Assembly (NCBI GenBank): GCA_019359635.1
Contig: JAHHGY010000016.1
Span: 1 to 55,922 of the forward strand
Origin: Chroococcus sp. CMT-3BRIN-NPC107
GTDB lineage: Bacteria > Cyanobacteriota > Cyanobacteriia > Cyanobacteriales > Chroococcidiopsidaceae
Direction: 5' to 3'
DNA: 55,922 bases
The stretch's first letter is position 1; each line of letters opens with the position of its first letter. Shown piece by piece: positions 1 to 9,203 of this stretch. The translations under genes and the position numbers were made by a program. The notes below the pieces were generated by a model. It searched no databases and was not told the DNA's origin. It saw only the letters and a list, made by a program, of their open reading frames with translations.

Positions 1-166
1 TCCTATCACTTCATTGCAGTTTGGCTTTGAGAGACTCGTAAGTAAGATGAATCGGTTTGTCTGTCCCGTTGTACATCAGCTCAACTGCCAATTAGAATTT
101 TCTTCTGCTTAGAGTGATAAAAGAGGGATATACACAGATTGAATTAGAGCGTATTGATTTAGTGAA

Positions 167-439
167 ATGATATTTATGATGAAATTAACAAGCAAATTTT
201 TATTCAGCTTGCTCCTTGTATTCTCAAGCTTTACTTTCTTGTTTCTTCTTGGCAAAAAGCCAAGCGTTGCACAAAGCACCAGTGATGGTGTAGTTAACTC
301 ACTCTCTGGTAAATGTATTGATGTTGCTGGAGGGCCAGGAAGAAGTAATGGCGCCACACTACAACTCTGGGATTGCGAGCGCTTTGGGCGCAACGCTGAT
401 AATGGTTCAATGACAGATCAAAAGTGGCAATTAGATTGA
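167..439 (+). pseudogene. Truncated exported ricin-type (beta-trefoil) lectin fragment
   Basis: A 90-residue reading frame begins with a signal peptide: a basic start, a long hydrophobic run and a probable cut after SVAQ near residue 36. One beta-trefoil subdomain follows, with GKCIDVAGG, LQLWDCE and a closing QKW motif, and then a stop. Ricin-B domains normally hold three such subdomains, each ending in QxW, so about two thirds of the fold is missing. No further copies are visible between 440 and 733. ATG codons at 176 and 179 are equally good starts. I read it as a truncated remnant, but a single-repeat exported lectin cannot be excluded. Confidence 0.5.
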
Positions 440-628
440 CGTTATAAGATAGACCTCTCCAGAAATGAGCCTGAAATCCTTGAAAAGATTGGGTCAAATC
501 CTGGATTTTGAAGATGTCTAATACTAGGATGCCCTGCCGTTGAAATATTAGTGTAGTTTAAAGTCACCTAAAGTTTTGTTCTGACAAATATGTCAAAGGG
601 TAGGTTTAAGGGTTTTAAATCGGCTTTT

Positions 629-670
629 GTAACTACTTCTACAAAATCGATTTACTAAAAGGCATAGCTT
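629..670 (+). promoter_or_regulatory. NtcA-activated promoter of nirA
   Basis: A perfect GTA-N8-TAC palindrome lies at 629-642. Exactly 22 bases later there is a TAN3T -10 box (TAGCTT, 665-670). This is the class II NtcA-activated promoter layout known from cyanobacterial nitrogen genes. The start codon of nirA follows about 65 bases downstream. It predicts induction when ammonium is absent and 2-oxoglutarate is high. Confidence 0.85.
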
Positions 671-733
671 AACAAAAAAGATATATTTCCGCGCGGCGAT
701 CGCGCAATTAATAAAATCTATCAAATTAAAGCT

Positions 734-2359
734 ATGACGGACACAAACGGAACTCTAGAAACCGCCGAATTTCAAAACTTGACTGAAGCCGGAGAAACCA
801 AAGTAACTTTAAACAAATTTGAAAAAATCAAAGCCGAAAAAGACGGGATCTCTCTCAAGCAAGAATTAGATTATTTGGCAAGCATTGGCTGGGAAGCAAT
901 GGACGAAGCCGACCGCGATTACCGCTTGCGCGACTTAGGATTGTTTTACCGCACCGTTACCCCCGGTAAATTTATGTTGCGGATGCGTCTAGCCAATGGA
1001 ATTATCACTTCTAGTCAAATGCGGGTCTTAGCTGAAATTGTCCAACAGTACGGTGATGAAGGTAATGCAGACATCACCACTCGGCAAAATATTCAACTGC
1101 GCGGCGTTCGGATTGAAGATGTACCGGATATCTTTAAAAAGCTGCATCAACATGGATTAACTTCGGTGCAGTCGGGCGTGGATAACGTTCGTAACATTAC
1201 GGGTTCGCCTTTAGCGGGTATCGACCCTGATGAATTGATTGATACACGAGGATTGTGTCGCATGGTGCAAGACATGATTACCTCTGGCGGCGAAGGTAAT
1301 CCGGCAATGGTAAATTTACCGCGCAAATTTAATATTGCGATCGCCGGATGTAAAGATAATTCCGTCCACGCCGAACTTAACGACCTTGCTTTTATTCCCG
1401 CTTATAAAAATGACACCATTGGTTTTAATGTCATTGTCGGCGGGATGTTTTCACCCAAACGTTGCGAAGCCGCTATACCGCTTAATGTCTGGGTAAGTCC
1501 TGATAAGGTAGTCGCCCTAAGCGAAGCCGTTTTACTAACTTATCGCGATTGTGGTTTACGGGCAAATAGACAAAAATCGCGCCTCATGTACCTCGTTGAT
1601 AAGTGGGGAATAGAGAAATTTCGCGCCGAAGTTGAAAATCAAATCGGTTATGGGCTAGAAACTGCTGCCGAAAAAGACGAATTTATGTGGAATAAATACG
1701 ACCACATCGGCGCGTCTAAACAAAAGCAACCAGGCTTGAATTTTGCGGGGGTACATATTCCGATCGGGCGGTTGTATGCCCAAGATATGTTTGATTTAGC
1801 GCGGATGGCAGAGGTTTACGGTACTGGAGAAATTCGTTTTACTGTCGAACAAAATCTGATTATTCCTAATATTCCTGATTCTAAATTAGAGCCATTTTGT
1901 AAAGAACCACTTTTAGAACGTTTTTCCCTTAATCCTGAAAACCTATCGCGGCGGTTGGTGTCTTGTACTGGTAGTCAATTTTGTGGCTTTGCGTTAATAG
2001 AAACCAAAAATCGCGCTCTAGCTACGATCAAGGCTTTAGAAGCCGAACTTACAGTAGAACAACCTGTACGTATTCACTGGACGGGTTGCCCTAATTCCTG
2101 CGGACAGCCGCAAGTTGCCGATATTGGCTTAATGGGAACAAAAGGACGCAAAAACGGGCAAGTTGTAGAAGCTGTAGATATTTGGATGGGTGGCAAAGTT
2201 GGCTTTGAAGCGGAACTTGGCAACCGAGTAATGAAACAAATTCCTTGCGAAGACCTGAAGCCAGTATTAAAAGACTTGTTAATTGAACATTTTGGCGCAA
2301 AACCCAAGCAATCGCCCGGTCACTTTATACCCCCGGTTCTAGCAGGCAAAAGCGAGTAA
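734..2359 (+). CDS. nirA: Ferredoxin-nitrite reductase NirA
   Basis: This enzyme reduces nitrite to ammonium with six electrons from reduced ferredoxin, the last step of nitrate assimilation. The 541-residue length fits the plant/cyanobacterial ferredoxin-dependent family. Two ferredoxin-like half domains and two siroheme/4Fe-4S domains are recognisable. The cluster and siroheme cysteines are C411 and C417 (CTGSQFC) and C452 and C456 (GCPNSC). An NtcA promoter lies upstream. The nitrate transporter and nitrate reductase genes that often follow nirA in cyanobacteria are absent here; a ClC-type channel follows after 39 bases. Sulfite reductase is the close relative, but length and motif spacing favour nitrite reductase. 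Confidence 0.95.
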   Translation: MTDTNGTLETAEFQNLTEAGETKVTLNKFEKIKAEKDGISLKQELDYLASIGWEAMDEADRDYRLRDLGLFYRTVTPGKFMLRMRLANGIITSSQMRVLAEIVQQYGDEGNADITTRQNIQLRGVRIEDVPDIFKKLHQHGLTSVQSGVDNVRNITGSPLAGIDPDELIDTRGLCRMVQDMITSGGEGNPAMVNLPRKFNIAIAGCKDNSVHAELNDLAFIPAYKNDTIGFNVIVGGMFSPKRCEAAIPLNVWVSPDKVVALSEAVLLTYRDCGLRANRQKSRLMYLVDKWGIEKFRAEVENQIGYGLETAAEKDEFMWNKYDHIGASKQKQPGLNFAGVHIPIGRLYAQDMFDLARMAEVYGTGEIRFTVEQNLIIPNIPDSKLEPFCKEPLLERFSLNPENLSRRLVSCTGSQFCGFALIETKNRALATIKALEAELTVEQPVRIHWTGCPNSCGQPQVADIGLMGTKGRKNGQVVEAVDIWMGGKVGFEAELGNRVMKQIPCEDLKPVLKDLLIEHFGAKPKQSPGHFIPPVLAGKSE

Positions 2360-2398
2360 TAAATTAATTTTTGTAGCTCAACTTATTTCTTTGTTTTC

Positions 2399-3694
2399 AT
2401 GGCTTTAACTACCTCAGAACAAATAAGCGCGATCGCATCTCCATTACCAAGTAGCGAACTAAACTACCAGCAAACAATTTTTTATGCTGCCGTCATTGGG
2501 ATTGCTGGAGGGTTGGTTGCAACGGTTTACTACTACACTCTAGAAGCGGGATTACATTTAGTCTGGCATACTATCCCAGAATTTTTAACCCCTTATATGC
2601 CACCAGTAGCAGTTAGCAATTATGTATGGATTGCAACTACTATTGGCGGCTTTTTGGTAGGTTTAACACTATATTTTATGGGGCTTCCGGGCGAAGTTGC
2701 CTTTGTGGTTGATAAAGTCCACCAGCCAGGGCGCATATCTCCCCAGCAAACTCCCGCAATGATTGTTGCTTCGCTAATTTCGATTGCTTTTGGTGGCAGT
2801 GCTGGTCCCGAAGCGCCTCTAGTACAAATTAATGGCAGCTTTGGCGGTTGGTTAGGACAAAAACTACAGCTTACTGCTACTACAATCCGCGTCCTCACGT
2901 TTTGCGGTATGAGTGCAGCTTTAGGAGCTTTTTTTGGTGCGCCGCTTGGGGGAGCGCTATTTGCTCTAGAAATACCTCATCGTCGCGGCATAGAATACTA
3001 CGAAGCTTTAGTTCCGGCGGTATTGAGCGCTATTTTAAGTTTCTGCGTTTTTCGTTTGAATACAGGACTGACTATTGGGGGAATGTACCACTTTACGGCA
3101 ATTCCTGCTTTAACATTGTGGAATTTATTGCAAGGGGCATTATTAGGCGTAGTTGGGGCATTAGTTGCAGTTATTTTTGTGGTAATTTTCCGCAGCATCG
3201 GGGAAATAACTAAATACATTGAACATTACACCATCTTGTTGGCAACTTTGGGCGGTTTGTCGATTGGACTAATTGCTTGTGTATTTCCCCAAACGCTATT
3301 TTTTGGTGAAAAAGAAATTGCGACTATTGTTGAAACGGGGTCTAATTTTGGGGTTGTCCTGTTGGTGGCGATCGCTTTAGCTAAAATGCTTACAGTTAGT
3401 TTGACTCTACATTCGGGCTTTCGAGGTGGTTTTATATTTCCCTTATTTTATATAGGCGCAGCCGTGGGACTTGCGATCGCTCTTAGCATTCCCCAAGCTC
3501 ACCCAACTATTGCCATGGTTTGCATGATGGCGGCGGTAAATGTAGCTATTACCAAAACTCCCATTAGTACCACTGTTATTCTCAGCGTTCTTTCCGATAC
3601 GGCAATGGTTCCAGTAATTGTTATTGCTAGTTTTACAAGTTTTTTACTTACTACTCAAGTGTGCTTAATTCAAACCCAGCGATCGCGCTGCTAG
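2399..3694 (+). CDS. ClC-family chloride/anion channel or antiporter
   Basis: A polytopic membrane protein of 431 residues with roughly ten hydrophobic segments. It carries the ClC filter-like motifs GGSAGPEAPL (about residues 131-140, where GREGP sits in classical ClCs) and GGFIFP (about residue 344). These line the anion path in ClC proteins. No C-terminal CBS domains follow, as in many bacterial ClCs. It starts 39 bases after nirA on the same strand and may be co-transcribed. Transport of nitrite or nitrate is a tempting inference from position only; chloride is the default for the family. Confidence 0.88.
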   Translation: MALTTSEQISAIASPLPSSELNYQQTIFYAAVIGIAGGLVATVYYYTLEAGLHLVWHTIPEFLTPYMPPVAVSNYVWIATTIGGFLVGLTLYFMGLPGEVAFVVDKVHQPGRISPQQTPAMIVASLISIAFGGSAGPEAPLVQINGSFGGWLGQKLQLTATTIRVLTFCGMSAALGAFFGAPLGGALFALEIPHRRGIEYYEALVPAVLSAILSFCVFRLNTGLTIGGMYHFTAIPALTLWNLLQGALLGVVGALVAVIFVVIFRSIGEITKYIEHYTILLATLGGLSIGLIACVFPQTLFFGEKEIATIVETGSNFGVVLLVAIALAKMLTVSLTLHSGFRGGFIFPLFYIGAAVGLAIALSIPQAHPTIAMVCMMAAVNVAITKTPISTTVILSVLSDTAMVPVIVIASFTSFLLTTQVCLIQTQRSRC

Positions 3695-3845
3695 AGCGCG
3701 AACAAGAACCACGATCAATTAATCCTTATTCTGTTCCATCTTAAAATTCAAGGCATAAATTGAACTATTGATACATTTCTCAAGTTTGCGCTGCTGTAAA
3801 GTATAAGCAAATCTGGTGCTCGAAATAAAAAGTATAGGTTACGTC

Positions 3846-4322
3846 ATGAAATCGGCATATTTTCAAGAGCAACTGTACGATGCGATCGCGCTTATTTGTA
3901 AAACAAGCGGCTGGGACTATGGGGAGGCTTGGATTCCCTCTGCTGACATTTTAGAACTTAGCCCCGTTTGGTACAACCGCTTGGATAATGAAGCTATTGA
4001 GAAATTTCGCCTTTGTAGCGAAGATTTCATTATTCCACCCAATCAAGGCTTACCCGGCAGAGTTTGGGCAAAAGAAAAACCTGAATGGATTGTAGATGTT
4101 TCTGCTAGGACGGAAACGTATTTTTTACGCAATCAAATCGCGGCTGCTTGCAGTATCAAAGCTGGCTTTGGGATGCCGATTAAAGAAGAGCGCCGCGTTG
4201 TAGCCGTGCTGGTATTTTTTATGCGCCAAGCTCAAGCACCCAACAAGCAAAAAGTTGACTTTATTACTGCCGTAGTTGCCGAATTAGAACGTTCTTTGAG
4301 CTTGAGTATCGCTTTGCACTAG
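3846..4322 (+). CDS. GAF-domain protein
   Basis: A single GAF domain of about 158 residues with no attached output domain. The motif GLPGRVWAKEKPEWIVDVS near residue 75 and the closing hydrophobic strand AVLVFFMR are typical of GAF sensors related to those of phytochromes and histidine kinases. I prefer the ATG at 3846 because the domain begins right after it; an in-frame GTG at 3816 would add ten residues. Ligand unknown. A conserved chromophore cysteine is not obvious, so I do not call it a bilin-binding photoreceptor. It converges with the next minus-strand gene. Confidence 0.75.
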   Translation: MKSAYFQEQLYDAIALICKTSGWDYGEAWIPSADILELSPVWYNRLDNEAIEKFRLCSEDFIIPPNQGLPGRVWAKEKPEWIVDVSARTETYFLRNQIAAACSIKAGFGMPIKEERRVVAVLVFFMRQAQAPNKQKVDFITAVVAELERSLSLSIALH

Positions 4323-4327
4323 CGCCT

Positions 4328-4513
4328 TTATGGGGGACTTTGTAGCGGATAGGAGATCGGGGTTGTAACCGAGCTAACGTTGGAGGGGGAGTAATGACCA
4401 ATTACCCACAGAGGCAAAGTTAGAGTTAGTAAAGCGATCGCTGTTCCGAGAATGTCTGCCAATCTATGAGTCGATCGGGAAGGATTGGCAGACGGTGTAC
4501 TACTAGAGTCCAT
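4328..4513 (-). CDS. Small single-pass membrane protein
   Basis: A 61-residue frame with a Ser/Pro/Thr-rich N-terminus, then one strong hydrophobic segment (about residues 20-42, LADILGTAIALLTLTLPLWV) and a short polar tail. The LADILGTAIALLTLTLP core looks like a small cyanobacterial membrane protein family I have seen, but I can attach no function. Its stop lies 6 bases from the end of the GAF gene (convergent). Confidence 0.6.
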   Translation of the reverse strand: MDSSSTPSANPSRSTHRLADILGTAIALLTLTLPLWVIGHYSPSNVSSVTTPISYPLQSPP

Positions 4514-4866
4514 AAAAAAATTAAAAACCTATTAACTCAACCCAACACAACAATAAAAGTTTTTAGCTGTGCTGCTCTTATTATTTTAACGGGTTATTTC
4601 TAGGAAACTGTCTACCAGCAAACAATGTCACAGAATCACCCGAAAAAATAGTGCTTTTAGCAGTAAAACTTATCATTGCTGAAAGCCAAAACTTTGTCTC
4701 CCTAACTTCCCCAAAGAGTAAGGTGGGAGAAAAGACTTGGTAAAATTGGTCAGTCAAGGCACGCAAGTGCTTGAAAGACAGTTCAAAAACCAAGTCATCG
4801 GGTAAGCGACAATGACAAACCCCACCTGTTTAAAACATTTTCTAAAACTACTTGGCTACACCCTAA
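4514..4866. other. Intergenic, no supported gene
   Basis: This 350-base spacer contains one 70-codon minus-strand frame (4581-4793) with no recognisable domain, signal peptide or clear ribosome-binding site. I see no hairpin or promoter strong enough to name. Confidence 0.5.
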
Positions 4867-6207
4867 CTACTCTCCTGTAATTGAGAGGTTGTCAACCCAA
4901 ACTCTAGGACAAACGCCACCGGGAGTTAGTTCTGCTTCTTTTTCTATATAAATAATCGATTGAAACAGTTCTAAAATGTCTCCAGCTACCGTTGCCGACT
5001 CAATGCTGGTCAGTTTACCGTTATTTACCATCCAGCCATCGAAAGGTAGAGAGAAGGAGCCTTGTAGAGCTTTTACTCCGGCATGAAGTGCGTGTAAGTC
5101 GTCGATAAATATGACATTTTCGGCGCTATCTAAGCTATATTCTTGCTCTTGGGTAGCGGCGGAAAAAACATGGTAAAAGTGAGGACTAACAGATACCTTT
5201 GCGCCAATATTAGCGTGTCCTGTCGGTTGAGCGTTCAAGCGCTTGGCTGTACCTGCGCTATGAATAAAGTTGCTTAATACTCCATCGGTAATTATCGGTA
5301 ATCTTCGAGTTGGCGTACCTTCTCCGTCAAAGGTTTCTGCGGCTACGTTATCGGGATGCAATGCGTCATCAGCAAAGGATAGTAAAGGCGAGGCGATTTG
5401 CTTTCCTAAAGATTCGGGCGTAGAAAGGCTTTGTTTGTCGAGAATATTTTGAGCGTTAAATAGGTTAGAAAATGCACCCAATAAGCTTAAAAAAGCATCG
5501 GGAGAGAATACTACGCGATATTTGCCTGTTTTAACTTTTTCGTAGTCTAAATGGCTAATAGTTTTGTCTGTAGCTTCCTTTAGACAAGCGAGAATATCCA
5601 GCTTAGGAAGACTGTGACTAATGCGAAAAGCTCCAGCACTGCGAGTTTTTTTACCTTCTTGCTCGGTTTTAGTGTAGAGGTATATGGAGGTATAAGAACG
5701 AGCTTCGTTACGTCTAGCCCCAGCACTATTGAGATAAAATCTGTTGATATCTCGTTGGGCAAGAGCATTATAAGGTACGCTGGCGATCGCACTGTGAGCA
5801 GATAATAATTCTTTTTCAGCTTTAATCAGAGTTTCAATTAGTTCTGACACTGGCGCTTGGGGAGCGGTTTCTTGAGTTTCGGTAGCAATGGGGTTAGTTG
5901 CTTCGGGGCTAAAATCGGGGATATTGTCTTTGACTCCAAAAAAGCTGGCTTCATAAGCAGTTTTTAAAGCTAATTCTAGTCCTTTTGGGTCTACATTGGT
6001 GGTGCTAGTAACTCCCATTGTATTGTCTTGATTCCAAACTCTAACCATTACACTAGAACGGTTTGAGGCTTTTACTTGTTTTGGTTCTCCGGTATCTACT
6101 TGGACGCTCGTTTCATCAATGGAAGAACCGTAAATATCAAACTTTTCAATGCCTAGCTTTTCGGCACTGGTTTGAGCATAATCTGCAACTTCGGCGATTT
6201 TTGTCAC
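4867..6207 (-). CDS. pmbA: TldE/PmbA-family metalloprotease subunit
   Basis: This is the non-metal-binding partner of the TldD/TldE heterodimer, which degrades unfolded peptides and, in some bacteria, trims modified peptide precursors and CcdA antitoxin. It has 446 residues, the usual family length. The C-terminal core (DGEGTPTRRLPIITDGVLSNFIH and the INGKLTSIESATVAGDILE-like tail) is typical, and no HExxxH site is present, as expected for the E subunit. It starts with GTG at 6207, preceded by AAGG. It lies directly downstream of tldD with a 125-base gap that holds two palindromes. Confidence 0.9.
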   Translation of the reverse strand: MTKIAEVADYAQTSAEKLGIEKFDIYGSSIDETSVQVDTGEPKQVKASNRSSVMVRVWNQDNTMGVTSTTNVDPKGLELALKTAYEASFFGVKDNIPDFSPEATNPIATETQETAPQAPVSELIETLIKAEKELLSAHSAIASVPYNALAQRDINRFYLNSAGARRNEARSYTSIYLYTKTEQEGKKTRSAGAFRISHSLPKLDILACLKEATDKTISHLDYEKVKTGKYRVVFSPDAFLSLLGAFSNLFNAQNILDKQSLSTPESLGKQIASPLLSFADDALHPDNVAAETFDGEGTPTRRLPIITDGVLSNFIHSAGTAKRLNAQPTGHANIGAKVSVSPHFYHVFSAATQEQEYSLDSAENVIFIDDLHALHAGVKALQGSFSLPFDGWMVNNGKLTSIESATVAGDILELFQSIIYIEKEAELTPGGVCPRVWVDNLSITGE

Positions 6208-6251
6208 GTTAATAGACCTTTTAAAATTTTCCTGTGTTTTTAATTTTTTTG

Positions 6252-6315
6252 TAGAGACGTAGCAGTGCTACATCTCTAAACCGCGTCGTATATAGAGACG
6301 TTTCACCGAAACGTC
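6252..6315. repeat. Pair of short palindromic repeats between tldD and pmbA
   Basis: Two hairpins lie in tandem. The first pairs 6252-6264 with 6266-6278, with one G.T pair. The second pairs 6297-6304 (GACGTTTC) with 6308-6315 (GAAACGTC). Short AGAGACGT-type palindromes of this sort are common interspersed repeats in cyanobacterial genomes. In the tldD-pmbA transcript they would fold and could tune the ratio of the two subunits. Confidence 0.7.
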
Positions 6316-6332
6316 TTCACGAATTATGGGAA

Positions 6333-7814
6333 TTATCTACCGCCAACGGTAATTGAATCTACTTTGATGTGTGGTTGACCAACGGTTACATAAATACTTC
6401 CGCTTACTGAACCGCAAAAACCCGCCGCTAGTCCTAAATCTTGGGAACACATAGAAATTTTGTTCATAATTTCTTGAGCATCACCAATTAATGTTGCGCC
6501 TTTGAGGGGTTTTGTTAATTTGCCGTTTTCAATTAGATAAGCTTCATCAACAGCAAAGTTAAATTGACCTGTTGCGCCAACACTCCCGCCGCCCATTTTC
6601 TTGCAATAGATGCCTTTATCGATAGAAGCAAATAAATCTTCTGTGGAATAGTCTCCCGGAGCGATGTAGGTATTACGCATCCGCGAAGCGGCGGCAAAGG
6701 TGTAGTTTTGACGACGACCGCTACCAGTGCGGGGTTGCCCGGTACGCATTGAACCTGTGCGATCGCTGATAAAGTTCTTTAGTATGCCTTTTTCAATTAA
6801 TAGAGTACGTTGGGCTGGCATTCCCTCATCGTCCATATCAATTGTGCCAAAAGCTTCGGTAGATAATCCTTCGTCCCAAGCTGTCAAACTTTCATGAGCA
6901 ATTTTCTGTCCTTTTTTGTCAGCAAAAGGTGTTGTTTTGCGCTCAATTTGGGTCGTTTCTAATAGGTGTCCGCAGGCTTCATGAAAAATTACGCCGCCAA
7001 ACTGATTTGCCATAATTATCGGATAGTTACCCGATTCTACGTAATCTGCATACAGCATTTTTCCGGCGGATTCTGTCACTTCTGCGGCGGTAGTTTCATA
7101 ATCCCAATTTCTTAGGAAACTAGGAGAACTTGTATCACCTACTCGTTGATTTATCGCCGCCCGATTAGCACCATCGGCGCACAGCAAGCTATAACCTACC
7201 GACTGACTGAGGCGAATATCTCTAGCAAAAGTCCCGTCACTGGCGGCGATTAAGACTTCTTGCCAATCTCGAAAATAAACCGCTCGTCTTGATTGGACGT
7301 GACTAGCTTTAAGTTGTAGTTGGGCGTTTGCATCTAACAATACTTCCCCCATTTCTTGCATAGTGCTACAACCAGAGAGCCAAGCATCTTTACCTTTTTT
7401 GGTAGCGTAGTCTCTTAGCAACTCTAGGTTAATTTCGGGAATATAGGAGTTAGCATTAGGTAATTGCAAGCCAAGAATAGATAAACCTTTTTCTAAAGCC
7501 GCTTTTAGCCCGTTAAATGATAAATCGTTGGTGCTAACGTAACAATCCGCCGCACCGCGAAATACTCTAACTCCCGCGCCTGTAGATAATCGGGGGGAAA
7601 TGCTGGTAATTGCGTCTTCTTCTGCTTGACAATTAATGTAATTTACTCGCTCTAGAAAAAACTCGATAAAATCAGCACCTGCCGCCCTTCCCAAGCCAAG
7701 CAGCGTCGATAGGGGAGCTTCCCAAGTTTCATCAAAGCGATCGCTTGTAGAGTTGTATTGTAAGTTTAGTAGTTCTTTTGATAGTAAGGTACTGGGATAG
7801 GTCGATAGCATCAT
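6333..7814 (-). CDS. tldD: TldD metalloprotease subunit
   Basis: The catalytic subunit of the TldD/TldE protease, 493 residues. The zinc site HEACGH is at H278-E279-x3-H283, inside the family core [14 protein letters not shown]. The C-terminal domain (GSGRRQNY region, MGGGSVG, GGR at the end) matches the family. The frame opens with two adjacent ATGs at 7814 and 7811. It is the upstream gene of a two-gene unit with pmbA. No dedicated substrate such as a microcin or PQQ peptide is encoded nearby, so a general housekeeping role is most likely. Confidence 0.93.
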   Translation of the reverse strand: MMLSTYPSTLLSKELLNLQYNSTSDRFDETWEAPLSTLLGLGRAAGADFIEFFLERVNYINCQAEEDAITSISPRLSTGAGVRVFRGAADCYVSTNDLSFNGLKAALEKGLSILGLQLPNANSYIPEINLELLRDYATKKGKDAWLSGCSTMQEMGEVLLDANAQLQLKASHVQSRRAVYFRDWQEVLIAASDGTFARDIRLSQSVGYSLLCADGANRAAINQRVGDTSSPSFLRNWDYETTAAEVTESAGKMLYADYVESGNYPIIMANQFGGVIFHEACGHLLETTQIERKTTPFADKKGQKIAHESLTAWDEGLSTEAFGTIDMDDEGMPAQRTLLIEKGILKNFISDRTGSMRTGQPRTGSGRRQNYTFAAASRMRNTYIAPGDYSTEDLFASIDKGIYCKKMGGGSVGATGQFNFAVDEAYLIENGKLTKPLKGATLIGDAQEIMNKISMCSQDLGLAAGFCGSVSGSIYVTVGQPHIKVDSITVGGR

Positions 7815-7881
7815 CGGGTCTGCGCGTCCTTGCTGAGAGTTGACTTATAAAGCCTGGCTAAACTTAGTTTAACAAACCGCT

Positions 7882-7935
7882 CTAAGTCTTGTTGGTTAAA
7901 AGCTTTGCAAACCCTAGTGGCTCCTAATGGCGATC
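7882..7935 (-). pseudogene. Relic: last 17 codons of a PIN-toxin (VapC-like) gene
   Basis: Read on the minus strand, 18 codons ending at TAG (7882-7884) spell DRH*EPLGFAKLLTNKT*. They align position by position with the tail of the nearby vapC relic (DRYFEQAGFTKLLSTKT*, 8839 to 8786). The DNA is also visibly similar, including the bases just beyond the stop. An internal stop shows that it is dead. The homology begins near a HIP1 site just downstream of the hydrolase stop. Confidence 0.65.
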
Positions 7936-7955
7936 GCAGATAACAGTTTAAACTC

Positions 7956-8651
7956 TCAAGCAGGACTAGAAGTAGAACTATGCGCCGCCGCTTCTTTAAT
8001 AACTTCTAAAACTTCTTTGGCATGAGAAATCATTGCCAAGTGGCTTGATTCTACAACAATTGTTGTTGCGCCTATTCGTTTAGACAAATTGCGCTGCAAC
8101 TCCGGTGGAACAGATTGGTCGTTGCTGGCAACAATATACCAGCTTGGTTTAGTTTTCCACGCTGGCGAATCTACTTTTGCTTGCAGCAGTGATGTAGATG
8201 GTAGAGTTTGCGTTGCGTGTATTAATGCTGTTTGTGCGGCGGAGAGGTCGCCCGCTAGAATCTTTTGTATGCCTGCTTTTGAAATCCAAATAAAGCTCTC
8301 TTGTTCTTGAAAATACTGCGATGGGGCTTCGTACTTACTCATCAAATCGATCATCGATTCGCCTGTATCAGGAGCAAGGGCGGCAATATAGACTAAGCCA
8401 GAAACTCGTTCGTCGTTGCCAACTTCGGTAATAACTGTACCGCCCCACGAATGACCAACTAGAATACATTTACCTTCAAGGCGATCTAAAGCGCGTTTTG
8501 TTGCAGCAACGTCATCTGCTAAGGAAGTAAGTGGGTTTTGAACCGCGATAACTTCGTAGCCTTCGGCTAACAGCGTGGGAATCACTTGATTGTAACTAGA
8601 GGCATCTGTCCAAAAACCATGAACCAACACAATGTTTTTAACTTTACTCAT
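7956..8651 (-). CDS. Alpha/beta-fold hydrolase (esterase-like)
   Basis: About 231 residues from the ATG at 8651. Motifs: an N-terminal LVHGFW oxyanion strand, the nucleophile elbow GHSWGG (about residue 70), an acid region SNDQSVPP and a catalytic-His region SSHLAMIS. These are typical of the small HGxW/GHSxGG salicylate-esterase/chloroperoxidase-like hydrolases. I prefer ATG 8651 because the family begins right there. An in-frame GTG at 8693 overlaps the AAGGAG motif and so lacks its own ribosome site. The gene sits between two decayed pieces of a toxin-antitoxin module. Substrate unknown. Confidence 0.82.
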   Translation of the reverse strand: MSKVKNIVLVHGFWTDASSYNQVIPTLLAEGYEVIAVQNPLTSLADDVAATKRALDRLEGKCILVGHSWGGTVITEVGNDERVSGLVYIAALAPDTGESMIDLMSKYEAPSQYFQEQESFIWISKAGIQKILAGDLSAAQTALIHATQTLPSTSLLQAKVDSPAWKTKPSWYIVASNDQSVPPELQRNLSKRIGATTIVVESSHLAMISHAKEVLEVIKEAAAHSSTSSPA

Positions 8652-8727
8652 GGTTGTACCTGTTCCGAGGTTGGCTTTGTCACGGCCAAACACTCCTTGC
8701 TAGTTTGGTTTTGTACAATAACGATTG

Positions 8728-8772
8728 TTAATCGTCCGCTCTGTTTAATTTTTGTTTAAAAATAGTTTCTAC
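8728..8772 (-). pseudogene. Relic: tail of a second copy of the 67-residue small ORF
   Basis: Fifteen minus-strand codons read VETIFKQKLNRADD*. They match the end of the intact small gene at 9508-9711 (VEAIFKEKLNKVDD*). The similarity continues past the stop through a CAAT...ATTG dyad into an AAGGAGT ribosome-site sequence, just as it does in front of the antitoxin gene. It has no start and a stop just upstream, so it is a fossil. Confidence 0.7.
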
Positions 8773-8785
8773 TTAGCCAACTGCT

Positions 8786-9201
8786 CTAAGTTTTGGTAGA
8801 TAAAAGTTTTGTAAACCCTGCTTGCTCAAAATAGCGATCGGATGTGAATGCTTGTACAATATTTTCTTGGCTCATAACTACAAAAGTAATACAGTCAGGC
8901 CCCAATCTTTATCGGGACGCTGTTTATAAAGCAACCAACCTTCGGTAAATAAACTTCGCTCGATAGAAATAATTTGTAAAATCGCTAACGATTCTAAGCC
9001 ATCAATAAAACTCACAGCTTGCATTCGTGTAAAGGAATCGCAAAACGCATCAGCAGCTTCTAAAAGCACAAATTTTGTGGTTACTAATACAGCGTTTTGT
9101 TGACGTAGTTTATATCTAACTTGTTTTACTTGAATATGTAAGTTATCTCTACTATTAATAAGTGCAATCCAAGCTGCTGTATCTACAAAAACTTTGCTCA
9201 A
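8786..9201 (-). pseudogene. vapC: PIN-domain toxin (VapC-like), frameshifted
   Basis: The open frame (8878-9201, 107 codons) carries the PIN acidic residues D7, E48 and D97/D99, then ends abruptly after GLT with VLLL. Reading the other frame from 8893 to the stop at 8786-8788 gives CITFVVMSQENIVQAFTSDR and so on. That is the expected PIN ending after the conserved LTD. The DNA at the junction is CTGACTGTATT; one extra GACT would restore LTDC and the full 144-residue protein. The break removes the last active-site aspartate and the final strand, so the toxin should be inactive. It starts 2 bases after the antitoxin stop. Confidence 0.82.
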
Positions 9202-9203
9202 AG

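Noticed and set aside
11..91. Minus-strand 26-codon stretch ending TYESLKAKLQ-stop at the window edge
   Set aside because: It reads like the tail of a protein, but a stop lies just upstream and there is too little to support a gene.
4581..4793. 70-codon minus-strand frame
   Set aside because: No motif, signal, ribosome site or conserved look; left as intergenic.
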